Below the pieces are notes generated by a model, which searched no databases, was not told where the DNA came from, and saw nothing but the letters and a program-made list of their open reading frames with translations. The position numbers and the translations under genes are program-made. Below are positions 47,047 through 61,910 of a stretch of DNA of 64,000 nucleotides, in pieces (position 1 is the stretch's first letter; each line of letters starts with the position of its first letter). The stretch is from Candidatus Accumulibacter necessarius (GTDB lineage Bacteria > Pseudomonadota > Gammaproteobacteria > Burkholderiales > Rhodocyclaceae): the NCBI GenBank assembly GCA_017302435.1, contig JAFLDL010000023.1, positions 1 through 64,000 of the forward strand, written 5' to 3'.

Positions 47047-48297
47047 CTAGGCACCATAGACCGGAAATTTCCGGCACAGCGTCGAGACATCCGCACGCAC
47101 TCGCCGCAGGACGCCTTCCTCGCCCGGCGCGTCGAGCACATCGGCAATCAGGTGAGCGACCAGTTCGGCTTCGATCTCGGTAAAACCACGCGTCGTCATC
47201 GCCGGCGAACCGATGCGGATGCCGGAAGTGACGAAGGGCTTTTGCGGATCATTCGGAATCGCGTTCTTATTGACCGTGATGTGCGCCGCGCCCAGGGCAG
47301 CCTCGGCCTCCTTGCCAGTAATGTTCTTGGCGCGCAGATCGACCAGGAAGACGTGTGACTCGGTGCGACCCGAGACGATGCGCAGTCCGCGCTCTTCCGC
47401 CAGCACGCGCGACAGAACGCGAGCGTTGGCCAGCACCTGCTCCTGGTAATCGCGAAAGGACGGCGTCAGCGCCTCCTTGAAGGCGACGGCCTTGGCTGCA
47501 ATCACGTGCATCAGCGGCCCACCCTGCAGGCCTGGAAAAATGGCGGAATTGATCGCCTTTTCGTGCTCGGGCTTCATCAGGATGACTCCGCCGCGCGGGC
47601 CGCGCAGCGTCTTGTGCGTGGTCGAGGTCACAACATCGGCGCAGGGCACCGGGTTCGGGTAACAACCAGCGGCAATCAGACCCGCGTAGTGCGCCATATC
47701 GACCATGAAGATGGCGCCAATTTCCCTGGCCACATTGGCAAAACGCTCGAAGTCGATACGCAACGAGTAAGCCGAGGCACCGGCAATCAGGATACGCGGC
47801 TTGTGTTCGCGCGCCAACGCTTCCATCTTCGCGTAGTCAATCGCTTCGTGCTCATCGAGACCATAGGCCACGACCTTGAACCACTTCCCTGACATGTTGA
47901 GCGGCATGCCATGCGTGAGGTGGCCACCCTCGGCCAGACTCATGCCCATGATCGTGTCACCCGGCTTGGCAAAAGCCATCAACACCGCCTGATTGGCCTG
48001 CGAGCCCGAGTTCGCCTGGACGTTCGCGGCTTCAGCACCAAACAGCTTCTTCAGGCGATCGATCGCCAATTGCTCGGCAACATCGACGTACTCGCAGCCA
48101 CCGTAATAGCGTTTACCCGGATAGCCTTCGGCGTACTTGTTGGTCAATTGCGAACCCTGCGCAGCCATCACCGCGTGGCTGACATAGTTCTCCGAGGCAA
48201 TCAGTTCGATATGCTCCTCCTGACGCCGATTCTCGTTTTCGATCACCTGCCAGATCTTGGGATCAACTTTCGCCAGGGTGTCTTTATCGGAAAACAT
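47047..48297 (-). CDS. glyA: serine hydroxymethyltransferase
   Basis: PLP enzyme converting serine and tetrahydrofolate to glycine and methylene-THF (416 aa). Seen: N-terminal [45 protein letters not shown], and the PLP lysine in [15 protein letters not shown]. First gene of glyA-nrdR-ribD, with only 5 bases to nrdR. Methylene-THF for thymidylate ties it to the nucleotide theme of its neighbours. Confidence 0.97.
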   Translation of the reverse strand: MFSDKDTLAKVDPKIWQVIENENRRQEEHIELIASENYVSHAVMAAQGSQLTNKYAEGYPGKRYYGGCEYVDVAEQLAIDRLKKLFGAEAANVQANSGSQANQAVLMAFAKPGDTIMGMSLAEGGHLTHGMPLNMSGKWFKVVAYGLDEHEAIDYAKMEALAREHKPRILIAGASAYSLRIDFERFANVAREIGAIFMVDMAHYAGLIAAGCYPNPVPCADVVTSTTHKTLRGPRGGVILMKPEHEKAINSAIFPGLQGGPLMHVIAAKAVAFKEALTPSFRDYQEQVLANARVLSRVLAEERGLRIVSGRTESHVFLVDLRAKNITGKEAEAALGAAHITVNKNAIPNDPQKPFVTSGIRIGSPAMTTRGFTEIEAELVAHLIADVLDAPGEEGVLRRVRADVSTLCRKFPVYGA

Positions 48298-48328
48298 CGT
48301 GTGCCTCGCAAGCCTTGAAAAGGCGGGA

Positions 48329-48334
48329 ATTGTA
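48329..48334 (-). promoter_or_regulatory. possible -10 element for glyA-nrdR-ribD
   Basis: TACAAT on the minus strand, 31 bases before the glyA ATG. The upstream 17 bases are GC-rich with no good -35. Low confidence. Confidence 0.3.
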
Positions 48335-48509
48335 GCACGCGCGCGCGGCTCACCCGGACTCCTCGCGATGGCAAGCAGGCGCGCGGATCAAGCCGCGAAG
48401 AACATGATCGAAGTGCTTGCACGCCTCGCCGAATGTCCCTTGCCGAACAGGCCCTTGATCGATTTCATGATGGCACCCGGACAACGGACTCATCGGTGAT
48501 ACGGGAAGC

Positions 48510-50339
48510 TCACTCGACAGTAACCGACTTCGCCAGGTTGCGTGGCTTGTCAACGTCGGTCCCGCGGACCAGAGCCACATGGTAGGCAAGTAGTTGCAGC
48601 GGTACGACGTGCAGCAAGGCGGAGAGCGCGCCGTAGTGCTCCGGCAGGTGCAGCACATGAATGCCGTCGGATTCCTTCATCTCGCTGTCGGCATCGGCAA
48701 AGACATACAGTTCTCCACCACGGGCACGGACTTCCTGCAGATTGGACTTGAGTTTCTCAATCAAGGCATCGTTCGGGGCGACGGCGATGACCGGCATGTC
48801 CCGATCGACGAGGGCCAGTGGGCCATGCTTCAACTCACCAGCCGGGTAGGCTTCGGCATGGATGTAGGAGATCTCCTTCAGCTTGAGCGCCCCTTCCATG
48901 GCGATTGGGTAGTGGCGGCCGCGCCCCAGAAACAGGGCGTGCTGTTTCATCGAGAAGCGTCCGGCCCATTCTCGAATCTCGGGTTCCAGTTCGAGGATTT
49001 TAGCCACAGCCATCGGCAGGTGCCGCACCGCATGCAGTTCGGTTGCTTCTTCCTGCTCGTCCAGACGGCCGCGGACCTTGGCCAGGACCAGTGTCAGAAG
49101 ATACAGCGCGGCAAGTTGAGTGGTAAATGCCTTGGTCGAGGCAACGCCGATTTCGGGACCCGCCCGGGTGATGAAGCGCAAGGTGTTTTCTCGCACCAGT
49201 GACGACTCGGGGACGTTGCAGATGCACAGCGTGTGGGCCATGCCGAGAGCCTTGGCATGCTGCAGCGCAGCCAGTGTGTCGGCGGTTTCGCCCGATTGCG
49301 AGATGGTCACGACCAGTGTCTGCCGATCGGGCACCGAGTCGCGATAGCGGTACTCACTCGCCACTTCAACCGAGCAGGCGATGCCGGCGATCGACTCCAG
49401 CCAGTAACGGGCCACCAGACCCGCGTGATAACTGGTTCCGCAGGCGATGATCAGCACCTGCCGGACCTCCCTTAGGGTCGCCTCGCTCTCGGCGCCGAAG
49501 ATGCCGGGCTGGATGCTCCGGGCAGCGCCGAGCATTTCGAGCGTGTTGGCCAGCGCCACCGGCTGCTCAAAGATCTCCTTCTGCATGTAATGGCGGTAAT
49601 TGCCGAGTTCGATGGCATCGGCGGACAGCTGCGATTCGGTCTCGGGACGTTCCACTGCCGTGCCATCAACCCGCGCGATGCGGTAAGTATCACGCATCAG
49701 TTCGGCACAGTCGCCGTTCTCGAGATAGACCATCCGGCGCGTCACCTGCACCAGTGCAGAGGCATCCGAGGCGGCGTAGCAGGCATCATCGCTCAACCCG
49801 AGCAGCAGCGGCGCGCCCTCACGGGCAACGACAACCCTGCTCGGGTCAGATTCACGCAAGACGGCAATGGCGTAGGCGCCCTGCAGTTGGGCGACCGCCT
49901 GGCGAACGGCGGTCAACAGATCCGGAGCGTTCTTCAGTTCATGCGCTATCAGGTGCGCCACGACCTCGGTGTCGGTATCGGAGGTGAAGTCGTAACCGAG
50001 GGCGATGAGGCGTCCGCGCAGCGACTCATGGTTTTCGATGATCCCGTTATGGACGACGGCGAGGCCTTTCGAGACATGCGGGTGGGCATTCCGCTCGCAA
50101 GGCACGCCGTGCGTCGCCCAGCGCGTGTGCGCGATGCCGGTGTTGCCCGCCGCCCGCAATTCATCAACCTGCGCCGTCAGTTCGGCAACGCGGCCGACGG
50201 AGCGTAGCCGGTGCAGGCCGCTGTCGTTGATCAGGGCGAGGCCAGCCGAATCGTAGCCACGGTATTCCAGCTTGCGCAGACCTTCGAGAAGGACGGGGAC
50301 GATATTGCGGTCGGCGACCGCGGCAACGATGCCACACAT
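48510..50339 (-). CDS. glmS: glutamine-fructose-6-phosphate aminotransferase (isomerizing)
   Basis: Makes glucosamine-6-phosphate from fructose-6-phosphate and glutamine (609 aa). The N-terminal class II amidotransferase has catalytic Cys2 in [12 protein letters not shown] and the glutamine-site HTRWATHG. Two SIS domains follow, with [15 protein letters not shown] and a [19 protein letters not shown] stretch. The C-terminus [11 protein letters not shown] is invariant in the family. It follows glmU by 7 bases, giving a UDP-GlcNAc operon for peptidoglycan and LPS. Confidence 0.97.
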   Translation of the reverse strand: MCGIVAAVADRNIVPVLLEGLRKLEYRGYDSAGLALINDSGLHRLRSVGRVAELTAQVDELRAAGNTGIAHTRWATHGVPCERNAHPHVSKGLAVVHNGIIENHESLRGRLIALGYDFTSDTDTEVVAHLIAHELKNAPDLLTAVRQAVAQLQGAYAIAVLRESDPSRVVVAREGAPLLLGLSDDACYAASDASALVQVTRRMVYLENGDCAELMRDTYRIARVDGTAVERPETESQLSADAIELGNYRHYMQKEIFEQPVALANTLEMLGAARSIQPGIFGAESEATLREVRQVLIIACGTSYHAGLVARYWLESIAGIACSVEVASEYRYRDSVPDRQTLVVTISQSGETADTLAALQHAKALGMAHTLCICNVPESSLVRENTLRFITRAGPEIGVASTKAFTTQLAALYLLTLVLAKVRGRLDEQEEATELHAVRHLPMAVAKILELEPEIREWAGRFSMKQHALFLGRGRHYPIAMEGALKLKEISYIHAEAYPAGELKHGPLALVDRDMPVIAVAPNDALIEKLKSNLQEVRARGGELYVFADADSEMKESDGIHVLHLPEHYGALSALLHVVPLQLLAYHVALVRGTDVDKPRNLAKSVTVE

Positions 50340-50346
50340 GGTCAGA

Positions 50347-51705
50347 TCACTTCTTGGCTTTTTGTGGCCGTTTCCAGCCGGGGATGGATATCTGCCGGGC
50401 GCGCGAGATGGTCAGCGTCTCTGGCGGGGCGTCCTTGGTCAAGGTCGTGCCCGCGCCCAGTGTGGCGCCGTGGCCAACTGTAACCGGTGCAACCAACTGG
50501 GTATCGGAACCGATGAAGGCATCGTCCTCAATAATCGTCTTGAACTTGTTGGCCCCATCGTAGTTGCAGGTGATGGTACCGGCACCAATGTTTACCCGGC
50601 TACCGATGACCGCGTCGCCGATGTAGGCGAGGTGATTGGCCTTCGACTGGGCGGCCAGCTTGCTGTTCTTGAGTTCGACGAAGTTGCCGACATGGACGCC
50701 GGCAGCGAGTTCCGTGCCGGGACGAAGTCGGGCGAACGGTCCGATCACCCCGTCGGGTCCGACGATCGCGTCTTCAATGTGACTGAAGGCGGCGAGACGT
50801 GAGCCGGCACCGATATGCGCATTCTTCAGGACGCAGGCAGGGCCGACCTCGACGGCTTCCTCGAGCACCACCTTGCCCTCGAAAACGCAGTTCACGTCGA
50901 TGAACACATCGCGCCCGCAAATCAGATCGCCACGCACGTCGATCCGGGCCGGATCGGCCAGGCGCACGCCCTGTTCCAACAAGCCGTCTGCAGTACGTCG
51001 CTGCGCGACTCGTTCGAGTTCGGCAAGCTGCACCTTGCTGTTGACGCCAAGCACTTCGGCAGCGGTCTGCGGGTGCGTGGTACGGACCGGCAGCCCTGCG
51101 GCAACCGCCATCCCGACGATGTCGGTCAGGTAGTACTCCTGCTGCGCGTTGCGATTGGACAGGCGAGCGAGCCACTCGGCCAGCCGAGCGGTCGGCAGTG
51201 CCATGATCCCGGTATTGATCTCCCGGATCGATCGCTCCTCTGCCGTTGCGTCCTTCTGCTCGACGATGCGCACGACGACCCCTGCTGCGTTGCGCACGAT
51301 GCGACCGTAGCCACCAGGATCAGCCAGTTCGACGGTGAGAATGGCCAGCGCATCACGCGCCGCGTGAACCAGCTGCCGCAGCGTGTCTGCCTGAATCAGC
51401 GGCACATCGCCATAGAGCACCAGCGTTGTCCCGGCGTCCACCAGATGCGGCAGGGCCTGCATGACCGCATGGCCGGTGCCCAGTTGCGGCTCCTGCAGAG
51501 CCCAAGCCAGATCCGGCGCGTCAACCGTCGTCCGCACTGCCTCGCCGCCATGTCCATAGACGATACACAGCTTCCTTGGCGCGAGGCTGCGGGCGGTGTC
51601 AATCACGTGCGAAACCAACGTCTTGCCAGCCAGCGGATGGAGTACCTTGGGCAGGTTCGAATGCATGCGCTTGCCTTGCCCGGCGGCGAGAATGACGATA
51701 TTCAT
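50347..51705 (-). CDS. glmU: bifunctional GlmU (UDP-GlcNAc synthesis)
   Basis: N-acetyltransferase/uridyltransferase (452 aa) making UDP-GlcNAc from glucosamine-1-phosphate. N-terminal Rossmann domain: [20 protein letters not shown] and [22 protein letters not shown]-terminal left-handed beta helix: repeated hexapeptides such as [18 protein letters not shown], then [20 protein letters not shown]. The ATG at 51705 (MNIVILAAG) is the family start; the frame continues 47 codons upstream without meaning. It is followed by glmS. Confidence 0.96.
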   Translation of the reverse strand: MNIVILAAGQGKRMHSNLPKVLHPLAGKTLVSHVIDTARSLAPRKLCIVYGHGGEAVRTTVDAPDLAWALQEPQLGTGHAVMQALPHLVDAGTTLVLYGDVPLIQADTLRQLVHAARDALAILTVELADPGGYGRIVRNAAGVVVRIVEQKDATAEERSIREINTGIMALPTARLAEWLARLSNRNAQQEYYLTDIVGMAVAAGLPVRTTHPQTAAEVLGVNSKVQLAELERVAQRRTADGLLEQGVRLADPARIDVRGDLICGRDVFIDVNCVFEGKVVLEEAVEVGPACVLKNAHIGAGSRLAAFSHIEDAIVGPDGVIGPFARLRPGTELAAGVHVGNFVELKNSKLAAQSKANHLAYIGDAVIGSRVNIGAGTITCNYDGANKFKTIIEDDAFIGSDTQLVAPVTVGHGATLGAGTTLTKDAPPETLTISRARQISIPGWKRPQKAKK

Positions 51706-52072
51706 GAGCTGGAACTCTGTCAAACAGTACGGTTGGTGTTCCTCCCTCTGCCGGGAGCTGCTGTCTCTCGACCAGGGAGGTCTGGCGAACGCGCCGAAAC
51801 TGGAGTCGTTCGGCGTCCCTTGGGAGCGCCAATCGTCCCTTTCCACTGGTTGATTATTTCAGGTTCGGCGACGAAAAACTCACAAAAATGTCACGCTTGA
51901 TGACTCTTCTTGGCGACCAGGCCAAGTTCAGTGCGGCCTTGTGGTGTCGCTACAGCACCGGGCATGCCATCTCGGAAGCAGTATATGCCCGCAGCGGTCT
52001 GCGCTGGTGGAGAATACTGAACAGGGCTGCCCGCCACGCCGTGGAACGGGCGCGCCTGCCAGCTTCAAGCGC
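51706..52072 (-). other. glmU leader / gltD trailer region
   Basis: This 367-base gap between gltD and glmU has no credible gene. It contains a 7-bp inverted repeat, CCTCCCT (51741-51747) and AGGGAGG (51774-51780), that would fold about 36-75 bases ahead of the glmU ATG. Open frames here show no family resemblance. I could not place a convincing -35/-10 pair. Confidence 0.4.
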
Positions 52073-53515
52073 TCAACGCGGGAGGTCGGAACTGCCCATC
52101 AGGAAAGCATCAACCTCGCGCGCACATTGCCGACCCTCGCGGATCGCCCAGACGACGAGCGACTGGCCGCGTCGTATGTCTCCGGCGGCAAATACCTTGG
52201 GCACACTGCTCGCGTAGCAGCCGTCCCCATCGGTCGTCGCCTGGACGTTGCCACGGCTGTCGAGTTCAACCGCCAACTGCTCCAGCAGGCCTTGCCTGAC
52301 CGGCGAAACAAAGCCCATGGCCAGCAACACCAGGTCGGCGGGGATTTCGACTTCGCTGCCCGGGACCTCATTCATGCGGCCATCACTCCAGTCGACGCGG
52401 ACCACTTTCAGCGCCGTCAGCTTGCCATTCTCGCCGACGAATGCCTTGGTGGAGACAGCAAAATCGCGCGCGCAACCCTCCTCGTGCGAGGATGAGGTGC
52501 GCAACTTCAGCGGCCAGTAGGGCCAGGTCAGACTCTTGTTCTCGTTCTCTGGCGGTTGCGGCATCACCTCGAACTGGGTCACCGAAACCGCACCATGGCG
52601 GTTGCTGGTGCCGACACAGTCGGAACCCGTATCGCCACCGCCAATGACCACCACCCGCTTGCCGGTCGCCATGATCTGTGCTGGTACCTGGTCGCCGGCA
52701 TTGACCTTGTTCTGTTGCGGCAGGAACTCCATGGCAAAATGGACGCCATCGAGATCCCGGCCGGGAACCATCAGGTCTCGCGGCGACTCGGCACCTCCGG
52801 CAACGATCAGCGCATCGAACTCGGCCAGCAGTCGGGACACCGGCACCGCGTTGGCACCGCTACCGCCAACCTCCTGATTGACCCGGAACTCTACCCCTTC
52901 GGCCTGCATCTGCTCGATGCGGCGATCGATATGTGACTTCTCGAGCTTGAAATCGGGGATGCCGTAGCGCAACAGGCCGCCGATGCGGTCGTTCTTTTCA
53001 AAAACGACGACTACATGCCCGACGCGCGCCAGTTGCTGCGCAGCCGCCAAACCGGCCGGGCCAGAGCCAATCACGGCCACCTTCTTGCCCGTCTGCTGCT
53101 TCGGCCGCTGCGGAACGATCCAGCCTTGTTCCCAGCCCTTGTCAACAATCGCATGCTCGATCGACTTGATACCGACCGGGTCGGTGTTGATATTGAGCGT
53201 ACAGGCTGCTTCACAAGGCGCCGGGCAAATACGGCCGGTGAAGTCCGGGAAGTTATTGGTCGAATGCAGCACGGCGAGAGCCTGCTCCCAGTTGCCTCGG
53301 TAAACGAGATCGTTCCAGTCTGGAATGATGTTATTGACCGGGCAACCCGTATTACAGAAGGGGATACCGCAATCCATGCAACGCGCACCCTGGAGGCTCG
53401 CCTGTTCGTCCGTCAGGACCCTGACAAACTCGCGGTAATGCTTGAGCCGCGAAGGCGCCGGCTCGGAGGCCTCCGCCAGACGTTGGTACTCGATGAATCC
53501 AGTTGGCTTACCCAT
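52073..53515 (-). CDS. gltD: glutamate synthase small subunit
   Basis: NADPH-oxidising beta subunit of GOGAT (480 aa). N-terminal [4Fe-4S] cysteines: [19 protein letters not shown] and [13 protein letters not shown] site [23 protein letters not shown] site [16 protein letters not shown]; second FAD motif [19 protein letters not shown]. It passes electrons to GltB. It starts 2 bases after the gltB stop. Confidence 0.97.
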   Translation of the reverse strand: MGKPTGFIEYQRLAEASEPAPSRLKHYREFVRVLTDEQASLQGARCMDCGIPFCNTGCPVNNIIPDWNDLVYRGNWEQALAVLHSTNNFPDFTGRICPAPCEAACTLNINTDPVGIKSIEHAIVDKGWEQGWIVPQRPKQQTGKKVAVIGSGPAGLAAAQQLARVGHVVVVFEKNDRIGGLLRYGIPDFKLEKSHIDRRIEQMQAEGVEFRVNQEVGGSGANAVPVSRLLAEFDALIVAGGAESPRDLMVPGRDLDGVHFAMEFLPQQNKVNAGDQVPAQIMATGKRVVVIGGGDTGSDCVGTSNRHGAVSVTQFEVMPQPPENENKSLTWPYWPLKLRTSSSHEEGCARDFAVSTKAFVGENGKLTALKVVRVDWSDGRMNEVPGSEVEIPADLVLLAMGFVSPVRQGLLEQLAVELDSRGNVQATTDGDGCYASSVPKVFAAGDIRRGQSLVVWAIREGRQCAREVDAFLMGSSDLPR

Positions 53516-53517
53516 TG

Positions 53518-58194
<4,677 letters not shown>

Positions 58195-58873
58195 CACGCT
58201 CAAATCCTCACAAAACAAAGACGCGGTACCCATGCGACCGCTCGCTGAAACGGCACGCAGCCGGACGCCAACACGAGCGTCGAGCGGCTCTTCGGGGACT
58301 GGCGACTATACCCCGAAAGGGAGGGCCGTTCAAGATGTTGCGCCGCACCACAAAAGTGCGCCAGATGGTCGCTATTGCACCCGAATGAGGCGCCCAAGGC
58401 TCCCGCGCGGCTTCAAAGAAGCTCGGCCGCGCACTCTGACTGTAAAGCAAACGCCATGCCCGAATGTGCAGGCCCCTCGATCCGGGGCCCGCCATCTCGA
58501 ATCTCTGGCCCGGATCGACACAGCCCCGGGGCCGGGTGCTAGCGGAAAAACGCGGCGCGACGGTCGTCGCTGAGGTCGTCAAGAAGGGATCGTCTTTCTG
58601 CCCCCGCCTGAAAGCCGGGGCTCGTCGAACGATCTCGCCGCATCGGCTGCCGTTAGCCTGGACGACCAGGAGGCCGTTGCCTGCTGCCCGCCGCACCACT
58701 CTGCCCTGCTGGCCTGAGATGGTCGGCATTATGAAAAATGGCTCCACCGCGCTTCTATGTGCTTGGGTACCGATGTGTGCGTCAAGGCATTGGCAAGTCC
58801 GGGAATCGGAATAGCATTGATCAATGGAATTCTGTCTTGTCGGCAAGGTGAAGCTGAAGATAAAGGAATGGCC
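58195..58873 (-). other. gltB upstream region
   Basis: About 680 bases. The gltB promoter lies at 58305-58333. The rest (58334-58873) shows no recognisable gene; a 212-codon minus-strand frame across it is Arg/Ser/Pro-rich with no family resemblance and overlaps the promoter, so I discount it. Confidence 0.5.
58305..58333 (-). promoter_or_regulatory. sigma-70 promoter of gltBD
   Basis: On the minus strand TTGAAC (58333-58328) and TATAGT (58310-58305) are separated by exactly 17 bases. Predicted transcription start near 58298 gives a leader of about 100 bases before gltB. Confidence 0.65.
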
Positions 58874-59252
58874 ATGAGGTTTGTGGTTTGCCTGTCTCGC
58901 GAAGCGATTTGGCGAGTTCTCGACGGATGATCTGACGCTCAGGCGGCTCTATGAAGTGCTCGCCCCGGCGGACAGCCACAGCATGCTGCGGATCATTGAC
59001 GATTCCGACGAGGACTTTCTTTATCCGGCTTCTCTTTTCGAGGCTGTGGAGGTACACGAGCAAACGGCCACCCGGCTGCACGATTTGTTGGCAGCAAAAC
59101 GCAAGGGTCACGAAAACAGTCCTCTGAGCGGGTTTTGTGCGGGAGGCTCCGGGAGCGATCGATCCCAAGCCTGGCGGAAAAATGCGAGTCTGACCCCTAT
59201 TTTTGGAACTGCTCGGTCTTGTATAAGATTCATGCAAGTGCCCTGTGGGTGA
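58874..59252 (+). pseudogene. frameshifted small unknown gene
   Basis: ATG 58874, with GGA upstream, begins MRFVVCLSREA and then hits a stop after 18 codons. The overlapping +1 frame continues as AKRFGEFSTDDLTLRRLYEV and MLRIIDDSDEDFLYPASLFE. Together they read like a small conserved family whose members start MxFVVC and continue with LExRKxYxVLPD, VIDESGEDYLYP; I recall the pattern but cannot name a function. A one-base indel near 58890-58910 would explain the split. The last 40 codons of the second frame look unrelated. Confidence 0.4.
59186..59197 (+). repeat. GAGTCTGACCCC motif, copy 1
   Basis: Part of the 15-base identity AATGCGAGTCTGACC shared by 59181-59195 and 59962-59976. It lies just outside the hicBA module. 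Confidence 0.5.
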
Positions 59253-59256
59253 CCCC
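59247..59256 (+). repeat. GGGTGACCCC motif, copy 1
   Basis: First of three identical 10-mers at gene boundaries in the accessory strip (others 60858 and 61911). A related GCTGACCCC follows at 59262. Confidence 0.45.
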
Positions 59257-59348
59257 GACGTGCTGACCCCGATCTCCGGTCTACGCTACCATTGCCACCT
59301 GCCACGACATGCGCGAGCCATTGATGTGGCGTATCAGGGGTGAAGATC

Positions 59349-59576
59349 ATGGAACATATCATTCAGTTGCATATCGAGAAGCTGCCCGAGGGCGCTTACC
59401 TCGCCACCAGCGATGACGTGCAAGGCTTGGTGGCACAAGGCCGTACGATCCAAGAAACCATCGAGATTGCGCGCGATGTGGCCAAGAGGCTGATCGAGGC
59501 ACAGTCCGACGCGAGCACCCCGTCGCTGCCGCCAGCCCGTGAGGCCTTCGACTACCCGCTGGTCGTGGCTACCTGA
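59349..59576 (+). CDS. hicB: HicB-family antitoxin
   Basis: 75 aa. Partial RNase-H-fold HicB domain: HIEKLPEGAYLATSDDVQGL VAQGRT pattern (G-Y/A-L-A-TSDD-V-GL-AQG) and IEIARDVAKRLIE. No obvious C-terminal helix-turn-helix, so it is the short form that may regulate through the complex. ATG 59349 has AGGGGTGA upstream. Its stop overlaps the hicA start by one base (TGATG). Antitoxin-first order. Confidence 0.88.
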   Translation: MEHIIQLHIEKLPEGAYLATSDDVQGLVAQGRTIQETIEIARDVAKRLIEAQSDASTPSLPPAREAFDYPLVVAT

Positions 59577-59803
59577 TGGGGCAGCTCGCGGGGTTCAGCT
59601 ACCGCGAGATCGTCAAGCGCCTGAAAGAGCTCGGCCTGAAATTCCACCGTCAGGCGGCGGGCTCCCATGAGATCTGGTTTAACCCAGCGCTGAACCGGTA
59701 CACAACGATCCCGAACCACCCCGGCGACATGCCCGAGGGAACGCTTCGCGCCATCCTCAAGCAGGCCGGCATCGAACCCGAGACATTCTTGCAGGCGAAG
59801 TAA
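59576..59803 (+). CDS. hicA: HicA-family mRNA interferase toxin
   Basis: 75 aa double-stranded-RNA-binding-like toxin. Conserved REIVKRLKELGLKFHRQAAG precedes the catalytic His in GSHEIW, followed by TTIPNHPGDMPEGTLRAILK and the usual C-terminal ILKQAGI. All expected residues are present, so with hicB this is an apparently intact type II toxin-antitoxin pair. Confidence 0.92.
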   Translation: MGQLAGFSYREIVKRLKELGLKFHRQAAGSHEIWFNPALNRYTTIPNHPGDMPEGTLRAILKQAGIEPETFLQAK

Positions 59804-59961
59804 CACTGCATGGCGGAGACTTCGGCTGTCCGTGCCCGTGACCGCTGCTAGCTGTCTCGCATGTAGGTCTGGCCCATTCGCCCGCCGCCTTTGTTCAACA
59901 ACCCGAACATAGGCGGTGAGCGGTGGCTCCGGGCGATGAACTCTCTGAAATCTGCCCAATC

Positions 59962-59976
59962 AATGCGAGTCTGACC
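59962..59976 (+). repeat. AATGCGAGTCTGACC motif, copy 2
   Basis: Identical over 15 bases to 59181-59195. It stands between hicA and the hepT remnant, so the two copies bracket hicBA. A further GAGTCTGAC occurs at 60713-60721, beyond mntA. Confidence 0.5.
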
Positions 59977-59991
59977 TCGATTGTTACGCTA

Positions 59992-60350
59992 CTATTTTCC
60001 CGAGACAATTCGACCCAGGCCCCTTTGTTGCTTTGTTGCTTTTATGTCGCGCTTCAGTGCTGGCGCGTCGGACACCGCCGCGTTCCAGACGAGTCGCCAA
60101 TCGACCGAGAAGTATGGACAGCGATGTTGCGAAATCCGACGATATCGGCCCAGGGGATTCCGCGATACGACTCTCTGAGTTCGCTCGATACGCGAGCCGC
60201 CGCTTCACCAATTACCGCGAGTTTGTGTAAGACCGCGCTACGAACCAGGTCATCACCCACAAACTGCTCCTCGTCCATGTCCGCCACGAACTGCGCGATG
60301 GAATCGGCCGCTTGAACGATATCCGATAGATACAGCTCGTTACTCCGCAT
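59992..60350 (-). pseudogene. hepT: HepT-family toxin, frameshifted in its RX4HXY motif
   Basis: DUF86/HepT-like sequence: YLSDIVQAADSIAQF, SAVLHKLAVIGEAAARVS, YRGIPWADIVGFRNIAVH. Right after the catalytic His the frame breaks. The open frame goes on as TSRSIGDSSG, but the shifted frame reads YFSVDWRLVWNAAVSDAPAL and on to a stop at 59992-59994, which is the normal HepT C-terminus. Compared with a typical RNIAVH-x-YF, four bases are missing (CA-TAC in place of CAT-NNN-TAC) near 60115. The toxin should be inactive. Start ATG 60350 overlaps mntA by 11 bases. Confidence 0.8.
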
Positions 60351-60642
60351 AGAGTGGCTCGGCTTCGTTCAGAACAGATGACGCTATCACCGGTTTGAGG
60401 CCAGCACGCGGCACCAGATCAACGCTCCGTCCGAACAGCACGGACAGCTCACGCTGCATGCGACTCAAGGCGACAAAGCCGATCCTGGCCTCTGGCCGAA
60501 ATTCGACCAGCAGATCGACATCGCTCTGCGGCCCGAAGTCTGCACGGGTTGCGGAACCGAACAGTTCCAGGCGGCGAATGCCATTGCGCCGGCAATACCC
60601 CGGAAGCTCAGTCTTCGGCAATTTGAGATCCTTGTGTATCAT
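60340..60642 (-). CDS. mntA: MntA-type nucleotidyltransferase antitoxin
   Basis: Minimal nucleotidyltransferase (100 aa) with GSATRADFGPQSDVDLLVEF: the GSx10DxD active site is complete. MntA antitoxins adenylylate the Tyr of the HepT RX4HXY motif. ATG 60642 (MIHKDLKLPK) is the natural start; the frame is open 18 codons more. It is upstream of and overlaps hepT by 11 bases. Here its partner is frameshifted, so it may be an orphan that is no longer under selection or serves against another HepT. Confidence 0.85.
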   Translation of the reverse strand: MIHKDLKLPKTELPGYCRRNGIRRLELFGSATRADFGPQSDVDLLVEFRPEARIGFVALSRMQRELSVLFGRSVDLVPRAGLKPVIASSVLNEAEPLYAE

Positions 60643-60857
60643 CCTCGCCTCCGTGCCGCACATCGGGTGATGCCCGCCATAAGAAAAGGCTACCACACAC
60701 CGGCAACACCTGGAGTCTGACGCTTGCTCAAACCCAGCCTCTCCTTGCTTTCTTTCCTCGAGGGAGGTAGCTCAGAAACAAGGCCTGACCGGAGGCTCCG
60801 GCCACGGAAGGCAAAAGGGAAGACCCCGCCCGTTTGTGTTGACCGGAGCCGGCTGAT

Positions 60858-60867
60858 GGGTGACCCC
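60858..60867 (+). repeat. GGGTGACCCC motif, copy 2
   Basis: Identical to 59247-59256 and 61911-61920. It sits between mntA and the downstream lipoprotein genes. Confidence 0.45.
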
Positions 60868-60877
60868 GCCTTTCTCG

Positions 60878-61348
60878 CTATTCCGCTTTGCGATCGGCTT
60901 TCACCCCCTGGCTCAGCGGCGGCCCGATGTAGCTTGCTTCTTGAAGCTCCCGCTCCCCTGTTGCGTCGTCTACGAGTTCCGGGTAAACCCTTCCTACAAA
61001 GAAGCCGAGGCCAATGACGGTCCGAACGTACCTTGTCTGACCTGGATCAAGCGTGAAGGACAGTTTCTTCTCGACCTCGGTCGACGTGCTTACCTCCTTG
61101 TTACCGGCAGCCTGGTCCACAAAGAAAAATCCCCCTGGCTTCGATTCACCGACCACGGTCCCGTTCAACAGGATCGATGGCTGGACCGCCGCGCCAAACG
61201 CACTGCCACTACGATAGAAATAGATTCGACCTTGCTCCGGACTGAGGGTCGGAATCGATGATTTCATTTCCGAGAGTTTTGGCCCCGTAGCACAAGCCGC
61301 CAATACGAGCGGCAAGAGCAAACTGACACAGAGACGATTGACGTTCAT
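60878..61348 (-). CDS. DUF2846-like lipoprotein
   Basis: 156 aa. Signal peptide with lipobox LVLAACATG (Cys 19). The domain has GRIYFYRSGSAFGAAVQPSI and GGFFFVDQAAG, the DUF2846 pattern, ending with a Lys-rich tail. Function unknown; such proteins are small beta-sandwich envelope lipoproteins. Its ATG overlaps the preceding gene by 4 bases, so the two lipoproteins are coupled. Confidence 0.8.
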   Translation of the reverse strand: MNVNRLCVSLLLPLVLAACATGPKLSEMKSSIPTLSPEQGRIYFYRSGSAFGAAVQPSILLNGTVVGESKPGGFFFVDQAAGNKEVSTSTEVEKKLSFTLDPGQTRYVRTVIGLGFFVGRVYPELVDDATGERELQEASYIGPPLSQGVKADRKAE

Positions 61349-61737
61349 TTCCGCAACTCCTTGATCTCAAGTGGCAAGGCGACTGAAGTGGATAATGGAG
61401 AAAACGACTTCTCAACAGGGAGATAAAACCCCACGAGACGGCCCATATTTACCACGAGGTAAGCCTCATGCATGTGCGCGCCCTCGACGGTGAAATTGGC
61501 GTTCGTAGGTTTCAGTATGTCTCCTTGGGCAATTCCGCCGGCGTCAACAAACTCGGTGCCAGCCTTTATGCTCCGCTCGTAACCGGAATCAAGCCGCACC
61601 GGGACCGTTTGCGAAGCGACAAACAGTTTGTCCGGTGGCTGCCTCGCTCTCGACAAATCAACCGGGTGACGAGTAACCTCGCTCGCACATCCGAAAAGCC
61701 CCAGTGCTATTGGCAACAATACGCACATTTTATTCAT
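61345..61737 (-). CDS. small lipoprotein of unknown function
   Basis: 130 aa. Signal peptide with lipobox ALGLFGCAS (Cys 17). The mature part is mostly predicted beta structure, with VPVRLDSGYERSIKAGTEFV and LVVNMGRLVGFYLPVE; no family recognised. It lies 210 bases downstream of the RHS gene on the same strand and is coupled to the DUF2846 lipoprotein. Position makes it a weak candidate for an RHS-linked immunity factor. Confidence 0.7.
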   Translation of the reverse strand: MNKMCVLLPIALGLFGCASEVTRHPVDLSRARQPPDKLFVASQTVPVRLDSGYERSIKAGTEFVDAGGIAQGDILKPTNANFTVEGAHMHEAYLVVNMGRLVGFYLPVEKSFSPLSTSVALPLEIKELRK

Positions 61738-61910
61738 GTGATCTCCTGGTCACTGTTTCGCCGGAGCCCGCGCTGTTTGCGCTGGACGCTGCATTACCAG
61801 ACTTACGGCATATTAAGCCGCTGCCGTGTCGGTTAACTTGCCACCGGTAGCAAGATAATCGCAATAATCGAGCCTGGCCCCTTTAACTCTTTCAACTCTT
61901 TCAATTCGAT

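Noticed and set aside
50340-50346. glmS ribozyme
   Set aside because: Only 7 bases separate glmU and glmS; no room, and the ribozyme is known from Gram-positive bacteria.
51888-52217. Plus-strand frame between glmU and gltD
   Set aside because: It runs into gltD antisense, has no ribosome site and no recognisable domain.
58208-58846. 212-residue minus-strand frame upstream of gltB
   Set aside because: Composition is typical of a random GC-rich frame and it covers a good gltB promoter; no homologous features.
60054-60350. hepT as an intact 98-residue gene
   Set aside because: The open frame ends in a non-homologous tail, while the true C-terminus is found in another frame; treated as a frameshifted pseudogene.
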